From positions 102,662 through 166,661 of the forward strand of contig JBCDCY010000007.1 of NCBI GenBank assembly GCA_039180875.1: DNA of 64,000 nucleotides, read 5' to 3'. The stretch is from JBCDCY01 sp039180875. Its GTDB lineage: Bacteria; Pseudomonadota; Alphaproteobacteria; Rhodobacterales; Rhodobacteraceae. Made by a program: the position numbers and the translations under genes. This document shows positions 8,608 to 16,423 of this stretch, piece by piece; the stretch's first letter is position 1, and the number at the start of each line of letters is the position of its first letter. Below the pieces are notes generated by a model. It saw only the letters and a list, made by a program, of their open reading frames with translations. It was not told the DNA's origin and made no database searches.

Positions 8608-9987
8608 TCACCAGCGAAAGCAGGCGACTTTCGGCTCCGACATCTCGGCAACCGCGCTGGCGATGCCTTCGCGACCGAGGCCGGACTGCCCGGTGCCTCC
8701 GAACGGCATGGCGTCGAGACGATAGTCGGTGCTGTCGTTGACCATGACGGCCCCGACATCGAGCCCTTCGATGGCCTGACGGGCCTGGGTGAGATCGTTG
8801 GTGAAGATAGCGGCCTGCAAGCCGAACGGAGAGGCGTTGGCGCGCGCGATGGCGGAGGGCAGGTCGTCGGCAGCAACGAGGATGGTGACCGGGCCAAAAA
8901 CCTCGTCCCAGTGCAAGGGGTCCTCGTCGGACACGTTCTCGATCAGCGTCGGTATGACGTGCACGCCGTCCGTCGTCCCGCCGGCGAGGATGCGCGCACC
9001 ACGGGCCCTGGCCCCGTCGGTGAAGCCCTGCACGCGGTCGGCCGCCGCCCTGTCGATCATGCAGCCCATCTGGCTCTGCCCGTCCAGTTTCGGGCCGACG
9101 CGCACGGCGGCAAATCCCGCAACCAGCCGATCTCGCACCTCCGTGTAAATCGCTCGATGCGCGATGATCCGCTGCACGTGCAGGCAATTCTGACCGGCCG
9201 CCGCGACCGCGCCGGACACGCACGCCGCCGCCGCGCGGTCGAGGTCGGCATCCTCCATCACCAGCGTCGCGCAGTTCGAGCCGAGCTCCATGATCAGCCT
9301 TGTCAGCCCCGCCGCCCGCGCGATCTTTCGCCCCGTGGCCAGGCCGCCAGTGAAGGAGACCAGGCGGATACGCTCGTCGGCCAGCAGCGGCGGGATCAGA
9401 TCGCTACCGTGGCCGGTCAGCACTTCGATGGCGCCCGGCGGCAGGCCGTCGCGGAGGAGATCCACCAGCATGAGCGCACTGAGAGGCGTCGCCTCATGGG
9501 GCTTCAGAACCACCGGACTGCCCGCCGCGATGGCCGGGCCGAGCTTGTGGGCGACCAGGTTCAGCGGATCGTTGAAGGGCGTGATGGCCAGCACGACGCC
9601 GATCGGCATGGGCGCGGCCCAACCGGTCCGGCCGGCACCGCCCGGATGCTGATCGAAGGGGATCAGCGCGCCGGCATGACTGTGGGCCGCCTCGGCCGAC
9701 AGACGCAGAACACCCACGGCCCGCTGCACCTCGCCCCGGGCCTCGGTGATGGTCTTAATCCCCTCACGCGCGATCAGATCGGCCGCCGTTTCGGCCTTGG
9801 CCGCCAGCCTTTCGGCGGCGGCGTATAGCGCGTCGGCACGGGCATAGGCCGGCAGCGCCGCCATGGCACCACGGGCCCCCGACGCGCGGTCGAGCGCGGC
9901 GATCGCGTCACTGCCGTCCTGACGCGGAACCTGTCCGACGATCGCCCCGGTCTCGGGATCGGTGACCTGCATCTCGCGCCGTGTCAT
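8608..9987 (-). CDS. NAD(P)-dependent aldehyde dehydrogenase
   Basis: This 459-residue aldehyde dehydrogenase keeps the catalytic Glu in LIMELGSN and the nucleophilic Cys in AAGQNCLHVQR, plus the cofactor stretch VVLKPHEATPLS and SFTGGLATG. The chain belongs to the subgroup that oxidises small semialdehydes such as aspartate or lactaldehyde-type substrates. It sits between the imine-reductase-like and transaminase genes, so it most plausibly oxidises the semialdehyde made by the transaminase. The start ATG at 9987 is 20 bases after the preceding stop. The substrate is an inference from context only. Confidence 0.9.
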   Translation of the reverse strand: MTRREMQVTDPETGAIVGQVPRQDGSDAIAALDRASGARGAMAALPAYARADALYAAAERLAAKAETAADLIAREGIKTITEARGEVQRAVGVLRLSAEAAHSHAGALIPFDQHPGGAGRTGWAAPMPIGVVLAITPFNDPLNLVAHKLGPAIAAGSPVVLKPHEATPLSALMLVDLLRDGLPPGAIEVLTGHGSDLIPPLLADERIRLVSFTGGLATGRKIARAAGLTRLIMELGSNCATLVMEDADLDRAAAACVSGAVAAAGQNCLHVQRIIAHRAIYTEVRDRLVAGFAAVRVGPKLDGQSQMGCMIDRAAADRVQGFTDGARARGARILAGGTTDGVHVIPTLIENVSDEDPLHWDEVFGPVTILVAADDLPSAIARANASPFGLQAAIFTNDLTQARQAIEGLDVGAVMVNDSTDYRLDAMPFGGTGQSGLGREGIASAVAEMSEPKVACFRW

Positions 9988-10007
9988 CGCTGACCTTTCA
10001 TGCGCAT

Positions 10008-10994
10008 TCAGACCGCGAGGATGTGGCCGAGATCGGGATGGCGCTCGCGGACATGGCAGGCGATGGCGGTGTCCTGCACGCCGGTCCCGGTCAGATCGCA
10101 GATCGTGACCGCGCTGTCGCGCGTCCGCCCGGGCGCCAGCCCTGCGGCGATCGCGCCAAGCTCGGGCGGCGCGGCGCCGGACCACAGACCCTCGGCCATC
10201 GCCGCACGCAGCTCGCCCGCACTCTCGCACTGCGAAACCCGGTCGCAGACGTAAAGATCGGCGGCGGCGAGGGCCGAGGGCGCGATCTCGCATTTGCCGG
10301 CCTGGTCCGAGCCCATGGCGGTGATGTGCAGCCCCGGGTGCAGCATGTCGGCGCTGATCAGGGGCGCGCGGGCCGGCGTTGCGGTGACGACCATCTGGCA
10401 CGCAGCGACCAGCGCGTCCGGCGTCGCCGCCACACCGACGGGGACGCCGAGGGCGCTTTCGATGTCGCTGGCGCAGCGCCGCGCCTTCTCCGGATCGCGG
10501 CCCCAGACCAGAGCGCTCTCAAATGGCCGGACCAGATGGGCGGCCTGCATCTGTAGCCGGGCCTGAACACCGGTGCCGATCACGCCGGCCTTCCGCACCT
10601 CGGACCGCGCCAGATGCCGGGCCGCCACGGCCCCGGCGGCGGCCGTCCTGAGATCGGTCAGATAGCCGTTGTCCAGGAACACCGCATCGACCCGCCCCGT
10701 GCGCGCCGACAGCAGGACCATGAGCCCGCTCAGACTGGGCAGGCCAAGCGACGGGTTGTCGAAAAACCCCGGACTGATCTTGACCGCGAAACCCTCCGCA
10801 CCCGGCAGGTAGGCTGTCTTCACGTCGACCTCGCCGTTCACCGCCGGCATCTCCATCGAGAGGATCGGCGGCAGCTCGACGCCGCCTTTGGCGAGCGCCG
10901 TGAAAGCCCCCTCGATGACGTCGACCAGCCCCAGATCGAGGGCGACGGCCCCGCGCAACTCCGCCTCGGTAACGATGCGGACGTCATGCGGCAT
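10008..10994 (-). CDS. Ornithine cyclodeaminase / mu-crystallin family protein (EutC-like imine reductase)
   Basis: This 328-residue member of the ornithine cyclodeaminase/mu-crystallin family has the substrate Arg/Lys region GEVDVKTAYLPG, the dinucleotide-binding stretch AGVIGTGVQARLQMQA and the late TAMGSDQAGKCEI motif. Relatives include EutC of hydroxyectoine degradation and the iminosuccinate reductase BhcD, which reduce an imine to an amino acid with NAD(P)H. Its start overlaps the end of the threonine-dehydratase-like gene by 11 bases, so the two are coupled, the same pairing as EutB/EutC and BhcB/BhcD. Reductase activity is more likely than cyclodeamination in this context. Confidence 0.88.
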   Translation of the reverse strand: MPHDVRIVTEAELRGAVALDLGLVDVIEGAFTALAKGGVELPPILSMEMPAVNGEVDVKTAYLPGAEGFAVKISPGFFDNPSLGLPSLSGLMVLLSARTGRVDAVFLDNGYLTDLRTAAAGAVAARHLARSEVRKAGVIGTGVQARLQMQAAHLVRPFESALVWGRDPEKARRCASDIESALGVPVGVAATPDALVAACQMVVTATPARAPLISADMLHPGLHITAMGSDQAGKCEIAPSALAAADLYVCDRVSQCESAGELRAAMAEGLWSGAAPPELGAIAAGLAPGRTRDSAVTICDLTGTGVQDTAIACHVRERHPDLGHILAV

Positions 10995-11994
10995 AGCGGC
11001 GACCCTCCAGCGTCAGGTCGCCGATCGTCACGTCCAGGCCCGCCATGATGCGGGCGTGGATCGCCATATCGACATTGCGCCCAGTGATGATCGTGGCGAT
11101 CGGGGCGGGCGACGGCGAGATCCGGCCTGCCATCAGCGCCGCGATGCCGACTACACAGGCGCCTTCGGCCACCAGCTGGTCCTCGAAATAGAGAAGCTGC
11201 AGGGCGTCCCGGATCTCGGTCTCTGAGACGAGGACGATGTCGTCCAGCAGATCGCGGCAGATGGGGAATGTCAGCTTGTTCTCGAGGCCGATGCCGCCGC
11301 CCAGACTGTCGGCCAGCGACGACACCTCCTCGACCTCCACCGGTCGGCCCGCCGCGATGGAGGCGGCCATGGCCGCGCCGCGATCCATCGACACCCCGAT
11401 CAGCCGGATGCCCGGCGAGATGGCCCGCGCCGCCAGGGCGACGCCCGCCGCCAATCCGCCGCCCGAGAGCGGGATGAGGATCGTGCCGATATCCGGCCGC
11501 ATCTCCAGCATCTCGAGGCCGATCGTGCCCTGTCCGGCGACCACGTGCGGATTGTCGAAGGGAGAGATGTCGGCAAATCCCTCCTCCCGCGACAGCCGCG
11601 CCGCTTCGTGCATCGCGTCGTCCTGGCTCGTCCCGACGATGCGGAGCTCGGCGCCGAGCCGCCGGATGCCGGTGCGCTTGGTCTCGGGCACCATGTCCGA
11701 CATGCAGATCAGCGCGGGGATCCCGGCCCGACGCGCGGCATAAGCCACCGCGCGGCCGTGGTTGCCGGTCGAACAGCAGGTCACGCCCTGGGTGCCGGCT
11801 GGCAGATGGGCGACGGCATTGATGGCGCCGCGCAGCTTGAACGCGCCGATCGGCTGAAGCGCCTCCATCTTCAGCAGAAAGTCCTGCCCGAACCGCTCCG
11901 ACAGATGGGGCGAGGGCACCATCGGCGTCCCATCCGCGATGCCGGCGACGGTGCGGCGGGCAGAGAGGATATCGGCCAGCGACAGGTCGGCCAT
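10984..11994 (-). CDS. Threonine dehydratase-like PLP enzyme (EutB-like)
   Basis: This 336-residue fold-type II PLP enzyme has the Schiff-base Lys in PIGAFKLRGA, the substrate loop CSTGNHGRAVAYAA and the phosphate-binding PLSGGGLAAGVALA. It resembles threonine dehydratase without a regulatory domain, the size class that includes EutB and beta-hydroxyaspartate dehydratase BhcB. Such enzymes dehydrate a beta-hydroxy amino acid to an enamine/imine, and the coupled mu-crystallin-type gene would then reduce it. It ends inside the next gene and starts six bases after the isochorismatase-like gene. The true substrate is unknown. Confidence 0.88.
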   Translation of the reverse strand: MADLSLADILSARRTVAGIADGTPMVPSPHLSERFGQDFLLKMEALQPIGAFKLRGAINAVAHLPAGTQGVTCCSTGNHGRAVAYAARRAGIPALICMSDMVPETKRTGIRRLGAELRIVGTSQDDAMHEAARLSREEGFADISPFDNPHVVAGQGTIGLEMLEMRPDIGTILIPLSGGGLAAGVALAARAISPGIRLIGVSMDRGAAMAASIAAGRPVEVEEVSSLADSLGGGIGLENKLTFPICRDLLDDIVLVSETEIRDALQLLYFEDQLVAEGACVVGIAALMAGRISPSPAPIATIITGRNVDMAIHARIMAGLDVTIGDLTLEGRRYAA

Positions 11995-12000
11995 GGCATG

Positions 12001-12696
12001 TCAGGCCGGCTTGGCCAGAGCGCTCAGCCCGGCGATCTCTTGCAGCATCTCGTCGGTGCTTCGGGTCCGGCAGTAATGCCCGCGCATCTGCTCGATCGAC
12101 ACGTCATGGCGGTGTTGATTGTCGGCCGCGCAGCAATCCTCGACCTGGGTGACGAGAAAGCCGCGGTCCGCCGCATCCCGGATCGCGCCCTCGACGCACT
12201 GGTCGGTGCAGACCCCGTAGATGATGAGATACTCGATGCCGAGATTGCGCAGCACGTATTCGATGTTGGTCGCATTGAAGATGCCGCTCGCGGTCTTCGG
12301 GATCACGATGTCGTTCGGATCGGGACCGACGGCGTCGATGACCTTGGCCTCCCACGAACCCTTTGGGAAAAACAGGTTCGAGATCTTGTGGTCGAGGCTG
12401 CGGTCGCGCCCGTCGAGGGTGTAGGCCTCGATCGTGGTGTAGATCACCTCGATGCCGGCGGCGCGGGCGGCCGCCTGCAAGCGCACCTGGTTGGGGATAA
12501 GCACCTCCCCGATGCGGTTCAGGAAGTAGGCGTGCGCATGATCGGGAGATCCCGGGTTGGCAGACGCCCGTTGGCGCTCCGCGCTCCATTCCGCGTTCTG
12601 CATGTCGACCGACAGGATTGCGCTCTTCGCCGGCTCGATGGCGCGCTCGCGATAGGCACCACCAGGCGCGTCGATTGCGGGGAGCTTTTTGGTCAT
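12001..12696 (-). CDS. Isochorismatase-like cysteine hydrolase
   Basis: This 231-residue protein has the isochorismatase-superfamily triad: Asp in LSVDMQN, Lys in IPKTASGIF and the nucleophilic Cys in YGVCTDQCVEGAI, followed by the family cis-peptide region. Members hydrolyse amides, ureido groups or similar bonds (nicotinamidase, biuret and N-carbamoyl hydrolases), so an amide-cleaving first step of the pathway is plausible. It is encoded between the RpiR regulator and the EutB-like dehydratase. Upstream is a 110-base AT-rich spacer that may carry a regulator site. Substrate cannot be assigned. Confidence 0.88.
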   Translation of the reverse strand: MTKKLPAIDAPGGAYRERAIEPAKSAILSVDMQNAEWSAERQRASANPGSPDHAHAYFLNRIGEVLIPNQVRLQAAARAAGIEVIYTTIEAYTLDGRDRSLDHKISNLFFPKGSWEAKVIDAVGPDPNDIVIPKTASGIFNATNIEYVLRNLGIEYLIIYGVCTDQCVEGAIRDAADRGFLVTQVEDCCAADNQHRHDVSIEQMRGHYCRTRSTDEMLQEIAGLSALAKPA

Positions 12697-12739
12697 CGTT
12701 TCACCTCGCAGCCGGAGCGGACGCCGGCATGTCCTGGTC

Positions 12740-12806
12740 TGACGTCTATGAAATTTTCTTTCCGAAATCGAGACAAATTTTCAATCCTAAAAGTTTTCTT
12801 TCTCTC
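12740..12806. promoter_or_regulatory. AT-rich spacer with repeated ATTTTC motifs, possible RpiR operator
   Basis: The spacer between the isochorismatase-like gene and the RpiR gene holds several near-copies of one word: AAATTTTCTTTCCGAAATC, CAAATTTTCAATCC and AAAGTTTTCTTTC. The same word ATTTTCTTTCC recurs at about 18325-18335 in the divergent promoter region between the LivM-LivG and N-formylglutamate amidohydrolase genes. RpiR-family proteins often bind such GAAA/TTTC-type sites. This is inference from shared words only. Confidence 0.4.
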
Positions 12807-13655
12807 TCAAGCGCCACTCCCGGAGGCTGTGATCTTGTTGCGCACCGTCTCCAATCGCTCGATGCGCCGCGACGCGGCATCGCCATAGGACTCGACCAGC
12901 AGGCTCAGCATCTTGTCGACCACTGCGACGGTCGGGGCCAGTGTGTCGAGCGGCGAGGACGTGGCGACCGGGATCGGTATCGTCACCTCTGCCAGCTCGC
13001 AGATCGGAGACAACTCGACATCGGTGAACAGGACGATGCGCACTTTCTGCTGTCGCACGATCTCGGCAATCGCGTAGAGATCCGGCTGATAGCGGCGCAC
13101 GTCGAAGAGGATCACCAGATCCCGGCGGGCAAGATCGACAAGCCGGTCGGTCGCGATGCCAGAGGCGGTCGGCAGCAGGGCGTGCACCTCTTCGCGCATC
13201 GTGCCGAGCTGGAATGTCAGATATTGCGCCAGCACCGACGTCCAGCGCCCGCCCATCGCGAACACCCTGCCCTTCGTGCCGATGATCATGTCGGCCGCCA
13301 GTTCCAGCGACTTGGCCGTCGCGTCGCTTTCGAGCGATGCAATGGACGCGGCGATGTCTGCGAGCAGCCCGGTCTCCGGCGGCGCGTCCCGGTGGCGCTG
13401 CAGCAGCGCGAGCGGAGAGGCCTCGGCATCCTGGACCTCCTGGCGCACATCGCGCTGGAAATCCGCGAACCGGGCATAACCCAAATGGCGGACAAATCGC
13501 GTGACCGTGGGTGGGCTGACCTTCGCCTGCCGCGCCAGATCCTCGATCCCGCCCAAGGCGCTGACCGGGTAGCGCTCCGCAATGACGATGGCGATCCGCC
13601 GCTCGCTGGCCGAGAAATCGTTCAGGCGCGCGTCGAGTTTGCTTTTGATGGTCAA
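12807..13655 (-). CDS. MurR/RpiR family transcriptional regulator
   Basis: This 282-residue regulator has an N-terminal RpiR helix-turn-helix (KVSPPTVTRFVRHLGYARFADFQRDVR, residues about 45-72) and a C-terminal SIS domain (GRVFAMGGRWTSVLAQYLTFQL and DLVILFDVRRYQPD), the domain that binds a phosphorylated or acidic small ligand. It is embedded in the operon between the LivH permease and the isochorismatase-like gene, so it is very likely the local regulator. Possible binding sites are the ATTTTC repeats just downstream and in the divergent promoter at 18.3 kb. Confidence 0.9.
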   Translation of the reverse strand: MTIKSKLDARLNDFSASERRIAIVIAERYPVSALGGIEDLARQAKVSPPTVTRFVRHLGYARFADFQRDVRQEVQDAEASPLALLQRHRDAPPETGLLADIAASIASLESDATAKSLELAADMIIGTKGRVFAMGGRWTSVLAQYLTFQLGTMREEVHALLPTASGIATDRLVDLARRDLVILFDVRRYQPDLYAIAEIVRQQKVRIVLFTDVELSPICELAEVTIPIPVATSSPLDTLAPTVAVVDKMLSLLVESYGDAASRRIERLETVRNKITASGSGA

Positions 13656-13667
13656 AACCGCGCTCCG

Positions 13668-14555
13668 CTAGCTCCGGCGCGATGTGCGTTCAGGCAGCAG
13701 ACCGTCCGGTTTCAGAACAAGAATCGCCACGATGATGGAGAGGGAGATGGCGTCGCGGTAGGGCAATGCGGCCTCCGGGAGAAAGGCCTGCAGATAGACC
13801 TCGACGGCGCCGAGAACGAAGCCGCCCACCACGGCTCCGCCGAGGGAGCCGAGGCCGCCGACGACGGTGGCGATGAAGGCCTTGAGCACCGGGATCGCGC
13901 CCATCAGCGGATCGACGGACCCGCGCGTCGCCACCCACAGAACCGCCGCGATGCCGGCCAGCGCGCCGGAGACGGCGAAGGCGGTCGCGATCACCCGGTT
14001 GGCGGAGATCCCCATCAGCTGGACCACGGCGAAATCCTCGGAGGCCGCGCGCATCGCGATGCCCGTGACCGTCCGCGTCAGGATCGCCCGCAAGGCGATC
14101 AGCGCGACCCCGACCACCAGGATCGACAGGACAGAGGCCATGCCGACGCGAACCGGTCCAAGCATCACGCTCGCCGTCAGCCAATCCGGCAGGACGACCG
14201 CCACGGGGCGCGCCGATATGCCGTTCTGAAACAGCACTTGGATGATCTGGCTGACCGCGAACGAGGTGATCAGAAGCGTCGTCACATCGGCGCCGCGCAT
14301 CTGCCGGAACGCCACCCGCTCCATCATCACGGCGATCGCGATGGCGGAGACGAGGCCCACCGCGATCGACACCACGACGGGCAGGTTGAGCAGCAGGACG
14401 AACCACATGCCGTAGCCGGTGACCGTCATGACCTCGCCATGGGCGAAGTTGATCAGGCGCACGATGGAAAAGACGACGGCGAGGCCGAGGGCGAGCAGCG
14501 CGTAGATGCCGCCGAGGCTAAGCGCGTTGGTCGTCTGCTGAATGAAGACGTCCAT
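13668..14555 (-). CDS. LivH-type ABC permease
   Basis: This 295-residue permease has about eight hydrophobic segments and the Liv-family signature LGLAVVFSIVRLINFAHGEVM near the N terminus, plus GLGSLGGAVVGGFVLGAVE near the C terminus. It forms the inner-membrane channel with the LivM half of the fused gene upstream. It follows LivF by four bases and ends 12 bases before the RpiR gene. The start ATG (MDVFIQQTT) was chosen over longer alternatives because it leaves a normal Liv N terminus. Confidence 0.9.
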   Translation of the reverse strand: MDVFIQQTTNALSLGGIYALLALGLAVVFSIVRLINFAHGEVMTVTGYGMWFVLLLNLPVVVSIAVGLVSAIAIAVMMERVAFRQMRGADVTTLLITSFAVSQIIQVLFQNGISARPVAVVLPDWLTASVMLGPVRVGMASVLSILVVGVALIALRAILTRTVTGIAMRAASEDFAVVQLMGISANRVIATAFAVSGALAGIAAVLWVATRGSVDPLMGAIPVLKAFIATVVGGLGSLGGAVVGGFVLGAVEVYLQAFLPEAALPYRDAISLSIIVAILVLKPDGLLPERTSRRS

Positions 14556-14559
14556 CGAG

Positions 14560-15261
14560 CTAGTGTCCGAGATAGGCGCCGTGGACGGCGTCAGACGCGG
14601 CAACCTCCGCCGCGGTGCCGCGATAGGAGGCGCGGCCCTGGGCCAGCACCAGCGCATGGTCGGCGATGTCGAGGGACATCGGCACGTTCTGCTCCACCAA
14701 TAGGATCGTGATCCCCTCGGCCCTGAGCTCCGCGATGAGGTCGAAGACGGCGTCGACCATCTGCGGCGCGAGGCCGAGCGAGGGCTCGTCCATCAGCAGG
14801 AGCTTCGGTCGCGCCATCAGCGCCCGGGCGATCGCGAGCATCTGTTGCTCGCCCCCCGAAAGCAGGCCGGCCCTTTGCCCGCTGCGTTCGCGCAAGATCG
14901 GGAAGCGCTCGCGCATCTCGTCCGCGCGTTTCTTTCGTTCGGCCGGGGACGCATGCTCGGCGCCGCCCAGAAGCAGGTTCTCGGCCACCGTCAGGCCGGA
15001 GAAGATCCGGCGTCCCTCAGGGATCAGACCGATGCCGAGCCTGGCGATCGCCTCGGGCGCGCGGTCGGTGATGTCCTCGCCGTTGAAGGTGATCCGTCCC
15101 TGGGAAGGCACCAGGCCAGAAATGCCGGCGAGAGTAGAGGACTTCCCGGCGCCGTTGGCGCCGAGGATCGCGTGGATTTCGCCGCCGGCGACCTCCAGAT
15201 CGAGGCCGCGCACGGCCTCGATCGCGCCATAGCGCACCGTCAGGGATGCGACCTCCAGCAC
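14560..15261 (-). CDS. LivF-type ABC ATP-binding protein
   Basis: This 233-residue ATPase has Walker A GANGAGKSS, signature LLSGGEQQMLAIARALM, Walker B LLLMDEPSLGLAP and the LivF-typical VEQNVPMSLDIADHALVLAQG. The start is a GTG (VLEVASLTVRYG) one base past the binding-protein stop. With the LivG domain of the fused gene it powers uptake by the Liv-type (HAAT) importer of this operon. Confidence 0.9.
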   Translation of the reverse strand: MLEVASLTVRYGAIEAVRGLDLEVAGGEIHAILGANGAGKSSTLAGISGLVPSQGRITFNGEDITDRAPEAIARLGIGLIPEGRRIFSGLTVAENLLLGGAEHASPAERKKRADEMRERFPILRERSGQRAGLLSGGEQQMLAIARALMARPKLLLMDEPSLGLAPQMVDAVFDLIAELRAEGITILLVEQNVPMSLDIADHALVLAQGRASYRGTAAEVAASDAVHGAYLGH

Positions 15262-15262
15262 C

Positions 15263-16423
15263 CTACGGGTCCGGCATCGTTTCCGCGTCGGCCAGCTGGC
15301 GGCGGATGAAGACCTTTTCGCCGCCTTCGATCCGGGCCAGCACCACCTCCCGCATCGGCATCCGGTCGGTGCCCGCGAAGGTGAAGCTCGACATGATGCC
15401 CTGGGTCTCGGGCAGGTTGGCCAGCGCGACGCCCACTTCGGCCGCATCGGTCGTGCCGGCCTCCCGCACGGCAGCGTCGATCATCGTCAGGATGTCGCAG
15501 CCGTTCACCACGTAGTTGGTGTCCGCCGCCTCACCCGTCGCCGCCTCGAAGGCCGCGTTGAACTCGGCGTGCGCGCTGCCCTCTTCGGCGAAGCCGCCCG
15601 AGGTATGCACGATGCCTTCGACCACGTCGCCCAGCCCGCGCACCGTCGGCGTGTCGAGCACGTCAGCGCCCATCACCGGGATGTCGACGCCGGCGCCGCG
15701 GAGCGCGCGGATGAAGGCGGGGAAATCCGGCTCCCAGGCCGAGGTCATGATGACGTCGGGCTGCGGATCGAGGTTCTGGATGGTGGTGACGATGGCGTTG
15801 AAATCCGGCTGGCCCATGCTGAACGAGCCCTCGCCCAGCAGCGTGCCGCCATTGGCCTCGAACGCCGAGGCGAAGTAGCGCGGGCCGAACTGGGTGTAGG
15901 CCGCGTCGGGCGAGGTCAGGATCCAGGTGCTTTCATAGCCAAGCTCGGCCGCGTAGGCGCCCAGCACCGCCGCCTGCTGATTGTCGGCCGGATAGCTGCC
16001 GAAGACGTACTCGCCGCCGTTCAGCGTCAGGATCGGCGCGGTTCCCGCAAAGGTCATCGTCGGGATCTGCGCGGGCGTGGTGATCTGGCCCATGGCGATG
16101 GTCGGATCGCCGTCGGGCGGCGCCACGATGAAGTTCACGCCCAGATCGACGAACTCCTGGGCGAAGCGCACCGCCTCGGCGATGTCGGATCGGGTGTCGC
16201 GCACCTCCAGCCGGATCGGGTGCTGCCCAGCGATCCCGCCCTCCGCGTTCATCTGGTCGACGCAATAGCTGAAGCCGTTGAACGACGGTTGGCTGAACGG
16301 GGCGAGGCCGCCGGAATTGGCGACCGCGACCCCGATGACGTATTCCTCCTGGGCCGCGGCCGAGAGCGGCAGGGCCAGGATGCCCGCGGCCAGGATCGCC
16401 GCACGCTTTGCTAGCGGTGTCAT
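15263..16423 (-). CDS. Liv-type periplasmic substrate-binding protein
   Basis: This 386-residue protein carries a signal peptide (MTPLAKRAAILAAGILALPLSAAA) and the type I periplasmic binding fold of Leu/Ile/Val-binding proteins (VANSGGLAPFSQPSFNGFSYCVDQMNAEGGI, then IVAPPDGDPT). It probably determines the specificity of the importer, perhaps for an amide or modified amino acid given the neighbouring hydrolase and transaminase. The start overlaps the end of the LivM-LivG fusion gene (ATGA). A Cys pair (Cys in GFSYCVDQ and NGCDIL) could form a disulfide. Confidence 0.88.
   Translation of the reverse strand: MTPLAKRAAILAAGILALPLSAAAQEEYVIGVAVANSGGLAPFSQPSFNGFSYCVDQMNAEGGIAGQHPIRLEVRDTRSDIAEAVRFAQEFVDLGVNFIVAPPDGDPTIAMGQITTPAQIPTMTFAGTAPILTLNGGEYVFGSYPADNQQAAVLGAYAAELGYESTWILTSPDAAYTQFGPRYFASAFEANGGTLLGEGSFSMGQPDFNAIVTTIQNLDPQPDVIMTSAWEPDFPAFIRALRGAGVDIPVMGADVLDTPTVRGLGDVVEGIVHTSGGFAEEGSAHAEFNAAFEAATGEAADTNYVVNGCDILTMIDAAVREAGTTDAAEVGVALANLPETQGIMSSFTFAGTDRMPMREVVLARIEGGEKVFIRRQLADAETMPDP

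Noticed and set aside
7190..11994. Complete ectoine degradation cluster
   Set aside because: Genes for ectoine hydrolase, deacylase, EnuR and an ectoine transporter are missing, so only similarity of the last steps is claimed.
12618..14711. 697-residue plus-strand frame
   Set aside because: It spans the antisense of the RpiR regulator and LivH permease; extremely Arg/Asp/His-rich with no motif, so a shadow frame.
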